Source: Byssochlamys sp. IMV 00236
Taxonomy: Eukaryota > Ascomycota > Eurotiomycetes > Eurotiales > Thermoascaceae
Length of the DNA stretch: 64,000 bases
Direction: 5' to 3'
Assembly (NCBI GenBank): GCA_001931875.2
Contig: MSJH02000828.1
Location: forward strand, 1-64,000
A program made the translations under genes and the position numbers. Shown piece after piece: positions 1 through 13,392 of this stretch. The stretch's first letter is position 1; every line of letters begins with the position of its first letter. The notes under the pieces are model-generated. The model had not been told where the DNA came from, made no database searches, and worked only from the letters and a program-made list of their open reading frames with translations.

Positions 1-1450
1 AAAAAGGACAATACAGTAGGTTAATCGACGGCTGGGACATTTCGGTCCCGCAAACTGGCGGTGCGCCTAGCGGCTACAATTTGATTCTCACTTCGCGCTG
101 ACCGCTCTTTGCGGTCAACATTGCTCGTGGGCGGTGGCGAGACAGAAAATCTCTATGACGGCCTGACACGTTATAGAACAATCAATTTCAGTTCATCTGC
201 GAAGCCGGTTGTGATCCGGCCGAACTTGACAGGCAACTAAATCGATAGAAGATCCCCGATTGCATAGGGGCTGACGAAACTGCCGAGCGCCTCAAGCGAG
301 CAGTCCAATAATGAAGCTCATATCCTTCTCTATGGCGCCTGCGGCGGTCTTAGAGCTCATACTGAGTCCTTAGCCGGCGAGCAGGGCCGTTTTTCTGACT
401 CGTGCGATACACTAGACTGCCATGGCGCGACCGCTCCAGCTTTTCCCGGAGAATACGGATGAATACCCTGTAAGATCTTTGCGCTGCCACAGTGAATTCC
501 CTCGGCGACCATTCTCAATATTGAGGCTGTTACAGATGGCGAGGCTATAAAGGTATCATTCGACTTCTTCAACGCTGGTTCGACACTTCCATACAGCGTC
601 AGAGCCTGAATTACCTCTTGAGGATGTGCAACGGAAGGATGTAACAAGTGGAGCCCATGGGTGAGGTACCAAGCTCGCGGGTGACGGAAATCCATGAAAG
701 CCACGAGCTGGAGCATGCATATGGGGTAATGATTTGCAGGATCCAAGCGCACGCCAACAGACGGTGTCTGCAAGAGCCATGGTTGCTGTCGCGCTGTGGC
801 CTCAGGCTCTAACATGAAAATATTCCATTGACAACTCTCGTATTATTGTAGCCCGAGGCAGCAACTACTTGATCTTAAGAGGTGATGTCTTTGTCTGCTT
901 TACGCGCCGAATATCGGATAATGGTAAGGCCTCTGGGAAACATGATGGCCATGATAATCATTTTGATCTCTATGTCGGATCTATGAACCTGAAGAGGTTA
1001 ACGGCTCGAGATTTCGGTCATCATCCAATGTCTGCTGTTGGTATAGGACGCCTCCGATCGGCCAATGTGCAGGCCCGATCTAACCATTCGAACCTGCGTA
1101 GTCAGAATAGATATGACAGAAGAACTTCTGTTCTAGTCTTCCTGCATTAACCGTTCGTGGTAATCTCTGACGCATCTGGCAATCATTTGCCTGAGCTGTA
1201 CCCTAGAGTGAGGTATCCCGAAACGTATGCCGTCTAACTCCACGGCCATTTGTCACTGGGGATCACTGGATGTAATAGACTGCTGCGCTTAATGATCCTA
1301 TGAAGATCGAATCAGTCGCTGGACTGAATATCAACAGTCTCGCCGCTGCAACTAACAGACCTCGCTATCAGCGAGGGGTCTTGTCACTGGTCGCTATTGG
1401 CGTGTCCGAATGCATGGTCACCTAATTTTCTTTATCTATTGTGATTGTCT
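1..1450. other. Left-end non-coding or unassigned sequence
   Basis: This stretch lies beyond the 3' end of the YVH1 gene. The only long open frame is on the minus strand (357-815) and is listed separately. I see no RNA gene, terminal inverted repeat or transposase motif here. Confidence 0.5.
357..815 (-). CDS. Possible small ORF, unrecognised, 152 aa
   Basis: An ATG-started open frame of 152 codons on the minus strand. I do not recognise the protein. It has no signal peptide, no membrane segment and no cysteine or histidine metal motif. A mixed hydrophobic and histidine-rich middle part (around residues 30-75) could be a real fold or chance. It has no intron and no neighbour that suggests a role. 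Random ORFs of this length occur in DNA of this composition, so it may not be a gene. Confidence 0.15.
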   Translation of the reverse strand: MLEPEATARQQPWLLQTPSVGVRLDPANHYPICMLQLVAFMDFRHPRAWYLTHGLHLLHPSVAHPQEVIQALTLYGSVEPALKKSNDTFIASPSVTASILRMVAEGIHCGSAKILQGIHPYSPGKAGAVAPWQSSVSHESEKRPCSPAKDSV

Positions 1451-3098
1451 TCAGAGGTTATTTCGTCCCGTCCCTGGAGCTCCCGCGTCGAAAGACCTCA
1501 TGCCGGGCGGTAGACGGATGCCCATCGCACCAAGCCTTGCATTGGGCGTCGCGTTCCCCTTTGGGGACTTTCGTTCCAGAACATCAACTCTAGCCCTTGC
1601 GACTCCCATAGCAGGTACGATCCATTTGCCACAACTGCACTGCATTCCCTGCCATGCAAATTTCCCGATATTAGATCCACAGCTGGGGTTTGGACATGTC
1701 AGACGGCCTGAAAGTGGTGCATCTTCTGCTTGCTGGACAGAGTCTGAATGGTCAGCAGGAGGCGTCGACGGGAAAAGAGATGGCCTCATCCAAGTCAGAG
1801 CATGCAGAAAGATATGAGCACATTCGGGTTCCACTGCGCCCCGAGACTTCTTCTGGCTCGGCTTCTCATGGGGTATGATAAACGGCGTAGTTGCCAACAT
1901 TCGCCTATATAGCGCCAGATAGGATTAGCGTGCAATTTCAAGTGACAATGTCGAGTGGGCAATGATAATCTTCTGAGGTGCATGGAGGCTTACCGGCATT
2001 TTCGACATTTAATCTCTGTCGTTTGTCCACAATAAGATTCAGTGCTGACTGGTTGTTCATCTTCGAATCGTATGGCGTCTAATTCTGGAGCTCGACCACA
2101 TGCAACGCTCTCCTCGACTTCGCGATGATAAAGCCATCTTTGATAAATCGGATGTCCAGAGACATCATCAGGACAGCCCATTTGATGATAAAGAGTCAGT
2201 TGCTGCATGAAACCCTCATTAGGTTCACATAATGGTCTCCCTTCTCTTATTAGAGCGAGAGCAGCTTCTGGGTTTGTCGTGTGACGATCTCGGTGGAGAA
2301 GGAAGGCAATACAGATTGTAGCGGAGCGAGACTTGCCCATCGCACTGTGGCTCCTGTTAGTCAAAACTATGATATCCAGGATAAGTACACTAGAAAGTCA
2401 TAAAACATCTGGGACAAGTGGGCTAGAGAAACGCCAACGAAGTATGGTGACTCGAGACTGCACATGATCTGATATTCTTGTACATAGAAGTCACATGACA
2501 TGAGACATCCCCGACAACAAAAAGGAAACTATGCCGCATCATTTCCATGATCCACTAGTACTCGGGCGATGATGGCAAGAAGGATATAGAAAAGAAGAAG
2601 AATATAAGAGAAAGGAGGTACGAGGGATCGGTAAAGAGAGGAAATTTACAGGTAGGGGGATCAATTTGAGACATGATGTATTGCCAAATTAGGAAACCAG
2701 GTATTTTACTCACCAATGGATTAGGACACTGCCACCTTCATCAAGTCCCGACTGAATGAAAGCAATGGCGCGCGGGAAATGCTCCAAGATATTTTCATCG
2801 TCAACATCGTCGACCTCGATAGCTAGGTGCTTGTAAGGAGCAAAGAGATCCTCTGATGGCTGAAGCCGCAACACGGAGACAACATGTGTAATATTTGCTC
2901 TAGTTAATGCGGCCTTGTTCTTGAGAGACAGGAAGCTAAAGCACAGCGGACGCTTGTCAGCACGTTCCAAAAGGCGGCTTGACCCGCTGCAAGGCCAGCT
3001 CAGGTGCTGGAAGGCCAAAAGTGTCTTGAGGGAGGTCGTTCTAGGGTTACCCACCCGCCTATGTAGATATTTTCACCAGGAACTTGATTCATCGCCAT
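1451..3098 (-). CDS. yvh1: Dual-specificity protein phosphatase Yvh1
   Basis: Four exons on the minus strand: 3098-3055, 2935-2714, 2344-1994 and 1904-1451, giving 356 aa. The start follows from the conserved N-terminus MAMNQVPGENIYIGG. The dual-specificity phosphatase signature HCAMGKSRS lies at residues 88-96, with nucleophile Cys89 and phosphate-binding Arg95. Intron 2 splits the Cys89 codon. The C-terminal third carries the family's cysteine-rich zinc-binding region: a C-x2-C pair at the exon 3/4 junction, then a CPNPSCG and CSC set. Yvh1 proteins act in late 60S ribosome maturation, releasing Mrt4 from the pre-ribosomal stalk, and this depends on the zinc domain. Intron 2 is long for this genome (369 nt) but ends in a clear actaac branch point and CAG. 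Confidence 0.93.
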
Positions 3099-6000
3099 GG
3101 CGACAGCACACCCATCCAGATAATGAGAGCGTGACTTCTGCAAGATGAAATATGGACTGTAACGTGGGTATTATTAGCCTGATACCGTCTCCGCGCCCGC
3201 TGGGAATCTTCTTCAGAGACTTTTCCTGGCCAGGCTGCTTGACTAATCGAGTAAGTAAGGGACGGATAGTTTTGGCGGGGAGGCTGATAGACAGCGGGGC
3301 TGGCGATATCTGCTTAGGGCCCAGGGCTAGGGCTAGGGCAAGGGCCAGCCATGCCATGTGATGACGCCAGATCCAATCTCGTGAGCCATGGTTAACCCGC
3401 TTCTAATAATTCCCCTCATTATTCACCAGTACTAGACTACCATACGATGGAGAGACAACAGCGAATATCAGATGCATGTTGCGACTCTTGAGTTCAAGCA
3501 GGCCCATGGGTCTTGCTGCTGACCCATCTCCCGTGTTTTTGGGGATCATCCAATGACAAGATCCATCTGCCATGAGGATGCTCCATAGCCTATTATTATC
3601 TCAAGGCATGATTCGATTGTGGTTCGATGCAACAGCACAGCCCTGTTGAGACGTCATGTATTTCCCGCATTCAAGATCTCCCGAGACAATTCCTAGTTCG
3701 ATGGGTTGTGGGAGAATCTTGGTCCATGCAGATCTGGTAGTCTTCAGGGGCTTCCCATATAGCCATACATGTCTCGATAAAGAATAGCTGGTTCTCACTT
3801 AGCTGCAGCCCCATCGTTAGGCTAATCCCTATGAGCTCTTTGCTGCTTGGAAGTAACAGCAAAAGGAGTTCTGTGACGTATTATTATAGATAAGCAGCTA
3901 CGCCGCACCTGAGCTTCTGTCTGACTCTGACAGTGTCTTTGAGGCCAGATGACAAGTCAGCTGCACCAGTAACAAGGAATCCTATAGTCACACTATTTCC
4001 CTGTTCTGAAAACGTATTTTGTAGACGGGGCTTGCGCCCTCCTCGGAGGCCCGGCATCCCCATTGGCACCATCTACACTGGTTGAAAGTATATCTCAGCA
4101 GCAAGCCAGTAAGGTGCAGGATTCAAGCCTTCTCCGTACGAAAAGGAACAATTTTCGATTTCCGTTGATTCTGCGGGTCTGCAAGAAGCACCGTAGCTTA
4201 GCTGCTCATTATCACCAGACAAAATAAGCCTAGCACCAACTCAATGACATGACAGTCTTGGCTAGACCTCCTTGGGTACGTGGGGTATTCTTAACAGATT
4301 GTTATGGTGAGAGTCGACTGCGCGACTGCTAGGTTACTAGCCTGCCCTGCGTTAAGCTAGACCATCGGGGTTTGGAACAACGATGTCGGGTAATTGCACT
4401 TTGTTTGTTGCACATATGGCGAAGTGTCTCGAGGACTAACCAATCTTGAAAAATGATAAATATCCTGGAAGCTGTCGCACCCCGCACTCGGCCAGCAAGC
4501 TGGACACATCAGGCTTTCTTTGTTAATCGTTTCGACCGCAATCTCCGTTGAGACCGTGCCCCAACACATGAGGATCGTCTGATATCCCGGGTAGCTCCAC
4601 TGTGTCAGGGTAGAGCTCTACTCTGGACGCCCCGACTCTCTGCAGGGGAGCGAAGAAAGACAAGACCCCGGATGATGGAGCATGCTCAGGGCCAAGCAGA
4701 ACGAACGATCGATCACTGAGGAAATACGGAGTAGTAGAGACAGTACCATAGTAACCCAACTCGGCCGTAATCATGATGACGAACTGTCCGTAGAGCAAGG
4801 ACCACAGGGCGATCAATCAACGATATATCTCCGAAGAAGTGCCCAATCCGGCGGAATGGGATGCCGGTTCGTGGAACGCCACAGCCTAAGGGCACCTGGA
4901 GGTCATGGTTATTATTATGATCATTATGACTATTATTATTGTGATGGGTGTCGGTGTGGTGGTGTGGTGGTTATGGAGGTCATCTGGAGGGATCACTGCG
5001 GCAGCTCATTAAACGTCCCTTGACTAGAGCCGTGTGCACGGGCACGTAGCCGCAGCCTCTTAAGGCTGACGGCGCCCGGACAGTAACCTAGCCTAACTTT
5101 ATATTGCAGCGGCGCTTCAGGGCGCACCCTGCCGTCTCCCTAGCCTGCCTCGATAATCCTCATGCGCCCTGTCGCTGCGTGCGACCCGCGGGATTCGATG
5201 CAGCCCAGGGGGAAGCAGCAGGCAGAGCAGTAGTGCGTTCCTGTCTGACAATCTTCCGGTCTTGGGATGCAGTCAAGGGCTCCAGAGAAGATTGCAATTA
5301 ACCCGTCAGCGGATAGCTTTGGCATCCCGCTGGAACACCAACTTCTCTCTGAATTCGCCATCGAACGACAGACCTGTCAAGTTTAATTGGCACGGCCTGC
5401 CGACAAGTTCTGGGCCAACCTCGCATGCCCGAATCAAATACATCTGATCGACGCGCTGACCTCAGGAATTTTTTTGTTGTGAAAATGCTTTCGTTGGAGT
5501 TCAGCTTGGGACTCGATGGGGGGCCTCGCAGATGGGCTCCCAGCAGCGCTCAACTTCTTGCTGAGCTTGTGTGGATCCGTTGTCCAGTGCTGGCAATCGG
5601 CGCTTACGGGGCATAATGGATGGGCTGGGTTTCCACCTGGACAGTTGCGTAACAGCTTCTTTTGGTTAGGGAGACTAAACGGGTTGACAATCTCTTTGTA
5701 TGTAAACATGGGCGTCTGCCGTCAGAACTTCGATACACCACTGGTGATGTGACCATCCTGGTTTGACACTTGGATCCTCGAGCATTGTTTCCTTTTCCCT
5801 CAACTAGGCTCCGTCATTATCAGCAGCAGCAGTGTCACTCAGGACAACTGGAGAGACTCCAGAGCGTACCCTGAATCGATTGCCATGCGCAGGGCAGACC
5901 AACAGGAATGAAGGACCTGGGACCATTATTGTGGCAGTGCATGCTCCTCCAGGTGGAGTCGAGTCTAGCGCAACGGGTCATGCTTGACAAGGCCGCACCG

Positions 6001-9000
6001 AGTGGATCTGAGACTTCTCTAGGGCAGCCTTGGTCTCCGACTGCTCCTTACTATTTAACAGATGTTGCAAAAAGGTACCACTAGGAGAAATTCGGAAAAG
6101 GGTGGTAACGGAGCTTTCTGATTCTGAACAACAATGTCAACACATACATACTTTGCGGGTATCGATCCTCTTGGATTATTACTTACTTGTCGACGGGGGC
6201 ACGGAAAGGAAACCCTATCAACCCAATGGCAGGGTCGAGAGAAATATTAAGTGAAGCGCTTTTTCCATTCTTACCCTCTCCATACCGAACAACAACCTTT
6301 TCTGGAGCTGCGGCGGGGGGTTTCCCGTCAGCAATGAAACAACAATATTACCCCGTAGATAGACCCAGTCATCCGGACGCTGTAACATTCTGAATCGATG
6401 GTCCCAAGGGACAGATATGATTAGAGTATTCCATGTACCCCGTAAGTATACGCGACCATCGAGCTCTTTACCCCCTGCTTATCGATGATGAAATAGGTCC
6501 CGCTAGCCCTGTGACTGCTTTGCCGCCATCGTGCACTGCATGATTGTTCGGGGCGAATCAGTGAGCCACCAGAAAACGACAGCGTACTTTTCTACACACC
6601 CTCCAAGTGAGCCATCGCGTGGCGGAATTAGTTAAGGATTCGTATGGTCCTGAACGGTCCAGAGTACTTGTACTGTACAAGCACGGCCAAGGAACACCCA
6701 TAGTATGATGCCGTAGTAAAAGGATCCCTGCTCATGTTATTTTTATCAGTGTCCGCAGAGAGCGTAGATACGGAGAGAGAGGTACCTATCTAAGTGTATG
6801 GAGACTAGAGATTCTGGTCCCGTGGACGAGGAGGAAATTAATATTTTCTGTAGTAGTAGTAATAATAGTGTCCTTGACCATGTTATGGCTTGACTTGCCT
6901 TAATGAACCGTTGCCTCCTACTACTGCGAAGTGCTTGCTCTCTTTGGACTGGATAGCTCTCCATCTAGTCGAGTAGCTCGTGTTCACCGCTCCATGGAGG
7001 ATTCTCATAACCTTCTAGCGTGTCCGTCGGCCCCGGGCCCCAACGATGATCAGACGCGTCGTTGGATTTGTTCCCCTCGGGACGGTCCATGGTACGAAGG
7101 AGGGACGAATAATGGCACACACAGACAGTCCTGCTCTGATGTACGCTCCTGTCAGTGCCAAATACACATGCTCTGTTTGGGTTTCTGCGGTGCGCTGTCT
7201 GGGGGGCGTCTGTGCTGGGCTGCATGTATCACCGGTTAAATCTGTCTTTTCTAACAACGGACGGACGGGTCTGATACCATTATTGCAACGCAGACTGGGC
7301 CATCCTCACCAACCCCAAGCGAGTCTCTGAGAGTTTTCCTTTTTCTTTTTCTTCTGTCCTTTTGGCTCTGAGAAGGGCGGTAGCTGATCTGCCCAAGGCC
7401 TGTCCACTGGCGCACCACCGTCCAGAAAAAACGCACGGCTCCACGACGGCTATCCCGAAGCGCCAGAACGAAACCATCCCCAGTTAAACCGCTTGGTGTC
7501 ACGGTCTGCCCTACTGCGGCCACCCTGGTCCTGGTTCGAGAGAAGTTAATTCAATTCCAATAATCGAACGTGAGGGTCCTGGGAATCCACCACGCCCTGC
7601 CAGCTCCCGCCAGCCCGCAGCCCCCATGAAGCCTTGCCTGGCCGTTCCGGCGCGGGCCTTTTCCAACGGCGTGAGTTCATGTCTCCAGCTAACAGCACAG
7701 TACGTATCACTAGACCGTCTCTGCTCCAGCTAGAGCCACTGGACTGTCTCTCTTGACAAGTGACAGTCCTGCAAATCGGCCCTGGGGCTTGTCGCCCACC
7801 CTTCCGCGGGCTTGGCATCTGCGATCCTGGCCCATCTGCTCGTCTCGTCTGTTACACCCCATACGGTGTACGGACTCGAAGCCAGCTCCCGCCATCCCAG
7901 CGCGCGCTGGGAGAGAGAAAAAAAAAAGAGTGCCCACAGGAGCTGCAGCTGGTGCGGATACCGATGCGAATGATAGTCTCAATCCTCTTCGGATCTCGCT
8001 CGTTCTCTTAACTCTCCTTCTTCCCTGCGCGCGCGCTCTCGACCGGAACAGCACACCCTGCAGTGCGGAATTCGGCTGTTGTCTTGCTGGTCAGCGGCGA
8101 ACCAAGAGCGTTCACTGTCAACATTCAACAAATTGCGCCCCCCCACAGGTGGCGGGTGCAATCATACTCCCTGTCTAAGAGAGAGAAAGAGAGACAGCTC
8201 TTTTCCGCGCTGTGTCTCGAACGGAAATATCCATCGACGACTGGTCTGGCTCGCGGCTTGGGAAACTTTTCTGCACAACCGCGGCATATAGTATACTTAG
8301 GCTATTCCTCGCGTCTCTGTCATTGTATTGGACATTATCCTTACGGGACAAAGACAGAGAGAACCCAGAAGAAAAGCAGTTTTTCTTCTTTGACAGGCCG
8401 TTCCTGATCCGTCACTGGTTGGCTGTCCACCACTACGTTCCCGTCTTGTACACACGCACGTTTGGAATCTTGATGCCGTTCACTATGCTCTTTGGCCCTT
8501 CCACTTGACCCCGCTATCCACGGTCTAACTCCACGCTGGTTGCGAAACAAAGGAAAGGGTTCCATTTGGGTGTGGTAGATACATCGACCTCACTTGATGA
8601 GTTGCAGCGGCAGACTGGATCCCCCGTTTAGAAGCCCGAATAGGGTACGTTGTTCAGCCCTACTGTCTGACAAGAGGCCGCAAGTCCATGTACCAAGCCT
8701 AACCTTACTCTTTCTAATCCAGATACAAGCGCCAAAACAGGACTATTATATCATTTCATTTCCTTCTATTAACGGGATCTACCGCGCGCCACTCTCGTCT
8801 CTTGCCCCGGCGTTCTTTTGAACAACCCACCATAACTTCTACAGGAAGCTTTTTTTTTCGAGATTTCTCACCGACGGCGCCCATTCGGTCCTATCTCTGC
8901 CCCTCAGCTGGGCACAACGAACTACCCGAACGGAGCCGTTCCACTTGCCACCACGAGACAATTGCGAAACGCCCGTTCATCGTCCTATGCGTCTAGCTGC

Positions 9001-9071
9001 CGAAGACTGAGAGATCATTTCTATTGCTCTCCACCCCTGGATGTTTGGGTTGAGGCAACTTTCCCTCGAAT
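3099..9071. other. Gene-poor 6-kb region and promoter of the C2H2 gene
   Basis: About 6 kb separates YVH1 from the next supportable gene. All open frames are short, mutually overlapping and unconserved in appearance. The right part (about 7300-9071) is rich in pyrimidine tracts, as in fungal promoters and 5' leaders. It contains several short ATG-started frames, for example near 8473, 8594, 8988 and 9039, which could be upstream ORFs of the zinc-finger gene. A short GGGCTAGGGCTAGGGC stretch lies near 3325. I find no transposon hallmark. Confidence 0.5.
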
Positions 9072-11399
9072 ATGGAGTTCCCGCGGCTGTCCTCCCCGCC
9101 TTCGATCCACGTCCATGATTTCAACAACAGCTATGACCGCCGCATGTCCACGGTTAATTCATCGTCCCATCCTGTCGGTGAACAGTCCTTCTCATCGCCT
9201 GGACCGATGAGGATTCCTACCAAGAATGTGCAGGACTTTGCTCCTCCTCCGCTTCCACCTCCACCCCATATAAACGCCCTGCAATCGGGTCATGATGCTG
9301 GCTGGATTCACGCGAACTCACCTGGGTTTGGTAGTTTTGGGAAATTGACCCCAATTGACCCTGGCTCAAGCCTGTACGGAGGTCATTCACGCCCAGAACC
9401 ACTGGCCAGAAGTGACAAATCAATGGTGTCTGAACTAGAAAGAACTAGTGGTACACCTCTATCTAAAAGTCCCCAGCCTCCTATCAAGATTGACCTTCCT
9501 CACCGGACCGATGAGGGCTTTCGAGGTTCTGTCTCTTCAAGCATGCCAGGACCAATGTAAGTACCAGGATCAATTTTTTTTTCGTTTGCAGTATACCTTA
9601 TTCTTTTTTTTACCTGAGCATTGATTGTCAATTGCCCAGTATGGTTACATAGAAGGAGAGTTGTTATGAATTGGTTGTGCTGACGTGGTGGAACCAGTCT
9701 GGAAGGTGAGCGGGATTTCTCTCGCAAGAGCGTGAAAAGCTCTTCAGATGCATACGACCAACATCTCCTCTCGAAAATCGGAAAACCACACTCTCCATCA
9801 CGACACCCCGGTCCTTTGGGTATAGACGGCCGGAATTCGTTGACAGCGTTGCCTTTCCATCCACGGAGTGCGGGAACCCTTCCCTCTCCTGGCGCCCCCG
9901 ATGGCCCGGGTGGTTCGTTGGAGCTTAGATGGTATAATAACTCCTCTGGAGGTATTTCACCAGGGACAAAGCTTGGATGGAAAGACTATATGGACTGCCG
10001 GAGTCCTAGTGTTGAAAGCAACGCTCCTTTCGGGCTTGACTTTGAGAATGCTGCTCGTCGATCTGCTGGTGGTGTGACTCCTCAGTCTGAGGACACGTTC
10101 AGTTTACCTAGTCGATCGAACCGGGGAAGCTATGACCAAGGCGTCTTTTCGGATGTGGAGGGCGACTTTTCTGCTGAAGATTCTACACAATATCGGCAGG
10201 GCCCCTTGGGAGAACGTACTCCCCCTTATCTCGACGGGGCGTCAACTCAGTACAAGCAGCAAGGCATGAAGAGAAGAGCGTCGACAAGCAACGGTGATCG
10301 CCAAAGGCGGACCACAGAACATCCATTCACTAATTCAACTTCTCCTAATTCCCGCTATCAAGTCTGTCCCGGATCACTGTCATCGGCCTCTTCTGCAAGC
10401 CTACGGACGGGCTCCTATGCTTCATCCGCTGGACTGTCATTGGGAGGCAGCAGTGTAACAAGCATCTCTTCATACGATCGTCTCTCCCCTGGAGGAATAT
10501 CGCCCGGTTCGGAGTTCGAGCAGTACCACGAGAAGACAATCCTCAATCCCAGCCCTCCAGCATCTCTGATCGGTCAACCGGCTGCCAGAGGTGCCCAGTA
10601 CTGCGCAGTGTCCGAGGCTCAGAATGCAGTAACGGCACGGAAGATGTCCGTACAGACAACGTTGAACGTGTCGAAGCCGACAGGCCCGGGGATCCAAGGC
10701 ATGTTCATTTGTGACTGCTGCCCAAAGAAACCAAAGAAGTTTAGCAGTCCTGAAGAACTGAGGTAAGATATACTTGATTTACTTTTTTCTGTGAAGATCC
10801 CGCGTGTTGTATAGCGCCAAACTAACGTGGATTCACCTTCCAGGGCCCACGAGTCAGAGAAGCAATACTCATGCCAGTTCTGCAACAACCGGTTCAAGAA
10901 CAAGAACGAGGCTGAGCGTCATCAGAATTCGCTCCATCTCCGTCGTCATTCTTGGTCTTGTGCTGCTCTGTCGGGCTACCAAGCTGCTTTTCACTCCTCT
11001 ATCTCACCAGCGGCCCAAACTAGTGCTGGCCCCTCCCATGATACTTGCGGATACTGCGGCGAAGACTTCCCTAATTTCCCGCAACCCGACTGGGACCGCA
11101 GATTTGAGCATCTGACCAGCGTGCACAAGTTCGGGGAATGCAACAATGCCAAGAAGTTCTACCGCGCGGATCATTTCCGGCAGCATCTGAAGCATAGCCA
11201 CGCAGGCACCAGCGGGAAGTGGACTAATATCCTCGAAAATGCGTGCATGAAGGATGAACCACAGGCTGAGTCCAGACTGGGAAGCATCAGTGAACAAGGG
11301 GGCCGAGGGCCCTCAAGTGTGAACGGAGCCGGTACTACGGTCTCATCAACAGGAAACCTCAGCTCAAACACCATCGATGAAGTAATGGACGAATCCTAG
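9072..11399 (+). CDS. C2H2 zinc-finger protein, putative transcription factor
   Basis: Three exons, 9072-9556, 9698-10762 and 10844-11399, give 701 aa. The first 490 residues are low-complexity and rich in Ser, Pro and Gly, typical of a disordered regulatory region. The C-terminal part holds the fingers. A partial one begins at Cys500/Cys503 and is split by intron 2 at Arg517. A classical finger has Cys527, Cys530, His543 and His548. A third has Cys585, Cys588, His606 and His611. A further Cys616 to His636 segment ends in a FRQHLKHSH-type helix. This arrangement matches a conserved ascomycete family of nuclear C2H2 proteins. I cannot assign a named orthologue. The start is the first ATG in frame and is followed by family-like Pro-rich sequence. 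The long 5' region with upstream ATGs suggests translational control (inference). Confidence 0.87.
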
Positions 11400-13095
11400 A
11401 TCAGATCATATTCTTCCCTCATTCGCATTTACGGTACCGTTCGACTTCGGGGAAAGGAAACGTTTCACCCCGCATTTTTTCCTTCTTGGCAGGCGTCTTT
11501 CGGCTATTGCAAATATGGGCGGCGATTAATATTCGAGACCTTCTTACCTTCGCTTATGCATCTTTTTACCATGTTCGCTTCCGTTCACTTGTCTAAACAC
11601 CGACTTCGTTCTCGCAAATTTTTGGATTCCCAAGGACCTTTTCTTTTTTTCTTTTTTTTCTTCTTTTCAAGTCCTCCGATATTAAGCATTTCCGCCATGC
11701 GACTGGCAGATATTGAGCAACATCGTCTTGTGACGTTTTGACGAGCATTTTGTGTGTGGTGTTGCAATTTCAGATTACGAATGGACAACTTCTGGAGTAC
11801 AGAGAGGGCGAGTTTAGGCAGATGGCCTAAATGGTAGGCCATCATGCAGACAAAAAGGAAAAAAAAGAAGAAAACAAAAGTACAGGGACTGTGACGTGAC
11901 ACGACCTTTTTGTGTGTTTGTGATTTCGAGGTTGGGAAGTAAAAGAAATTGGGGAGTTACCGGTTTTTCGTTTTCCATCTACCGGAAACTCGTTCTCTGG
12001 ACGTTCTTCCAAAACAAAAACTGATTCGCGATCTTGGGCGCTTGCACGCAGGCTTACCTCACCTCTTTCCTGCACGCACTCTTGCAGCCAGAGAGAATTA
12101 TAGCCATCGGCAAGGCAGCTCCATGGAGAGGCAGTGGTAATATTATAGTCGTGATGAATCAGCCATCATGGCCATTGCCGTATGTACTGTCATCCAAACA
12201 TTGGGGAGGGGGGAGGTTGTACATACATAGACTTACATATGTATACACATATATATATGGGTGCATATAGTATTTATTCCGTCTTCAATAGAACAGCATA
12301 GCTGCTGATATGATTCTTGAACTCAATGACCTCTTTTCACCAACATGACCCGAAACTAGAATGTAGTGGTAAGTAACTAAGTAGTATACAGTTCGCCGTT
12401 CAATCAAACAAATCCACTAGACGCACATATCCAATTTAGTTTAATCACTCTACTTTAAATACTCGCCCTATCCTTATACGCGCAAAACCCTGCGCACGAT
12501 CCCACATCATAACAAACCAGCCCTACTTAACTAACAGACTACAAGCCTTGTTGGGCAATGGGACAGTGGGCACACCATCTAGAACCTGCCCTACAGAAGG
12601 ACGCCCAGACCTCGAAACCTGCATAGCATCTCTTAGTTATATCCTTACTACTAACTAAACTGTGTTATGATGCATGTATACATCTAACCCCATACCATAT
12701 CATAAGATAATAACGACACACTCACACTCACACAAACATACCAAAACAAACCGAAGCGTTATGTCCCCAAGACCCATTCTGTGATAAGAATATCTCAGAT
12801 TTCTATACTGTATAAATTCAAAGTTGATAGTAACTATCCTATCCTATCCTGTGTGTCGTGGCGCGAAGTACTTTCTCATATAGTTACCTTTCTCGGCAGG
12901 AATCAACAGGGCCGAGCGTTTGCCGTGGGATCCACCGCGGCTCGGCCCGCGGGGATTTTATGACCCGGGTTTTTTGTTTCACTATTTCCCGAATAGGAAG
13001 TGCGTGTTTACCCTACTACCGATGTGGTGAAAAGATGAGATAGCTATAATTAAGGACGTTCGGACTAGAAATGTCCTGTTTTCTGATGTGAAGCT

Positions 13096-13126
<31 letters not shown>

Positions 13127-13392
13127 CTTTTTTTTTATCAAGTCAATTCCCTTGTTGATGCTAATGACAAATGCAACTCGACTCCCCTTCGCCCTGAATT
13201 CTGTTGCGAAGACAAAGAAAACCGAACCCAACTCCCACTCTCTTCTTGGGCCCTAGATACATAAATAGAAAGCTCGTGCATCTCTGGATATCAGAAAAAG
13301 CCAATGTAGAGAAACTTTTCCAACGCACGCGGACAAACAATAGCCGCATGTCTATCTCATAATACAAGATGTTATCATCGTTACATAGCCTT
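11400..13392. other. Intergenic region between two convergent genes
   Basis: It lies between the 3' ends of the C2H2 gene (plus) and NDC1 (minus). It contains T-rich runs near 11640-11670, a (TA) microsatellite at 13101-13126 and AT-rich sequence. No coding frame is convincing. Confidence 0.6.
13101..13126. repeat. (TA)n microsatellite
   Basis: An uninterrupted TA dinucleotide run of about 12 units, followed by a T tract, in the 3' flank of NDC1. Confidence 0.95.

Noticed and set aside
1410..1817. Plus-strand open frame of 135 codons
   Set aside because: It lies antisense to the last exon of YVH1, which has clear conserved zinc-binding sequence. It is a shadow frame.
3312..3350. GGGCTAGGGCTAGGGCAAGGGC tract that looks like telomeric repeat
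   Set aside because: Only three to four degenerate units and not TTAGGG. It lies upstream of YVH1 among unique sequence, so low-complexity sequence is more likely than an interstitial telomere.
7710..8178. Overlapping open frames on both strands upstream of the C2H2 gene
   Set aside because: They overlap each other, have repetitive Arg/Ser/Pro composition and no recognisable motif. They are probably chance frames in a GC- and pyrimidine-rich leader.
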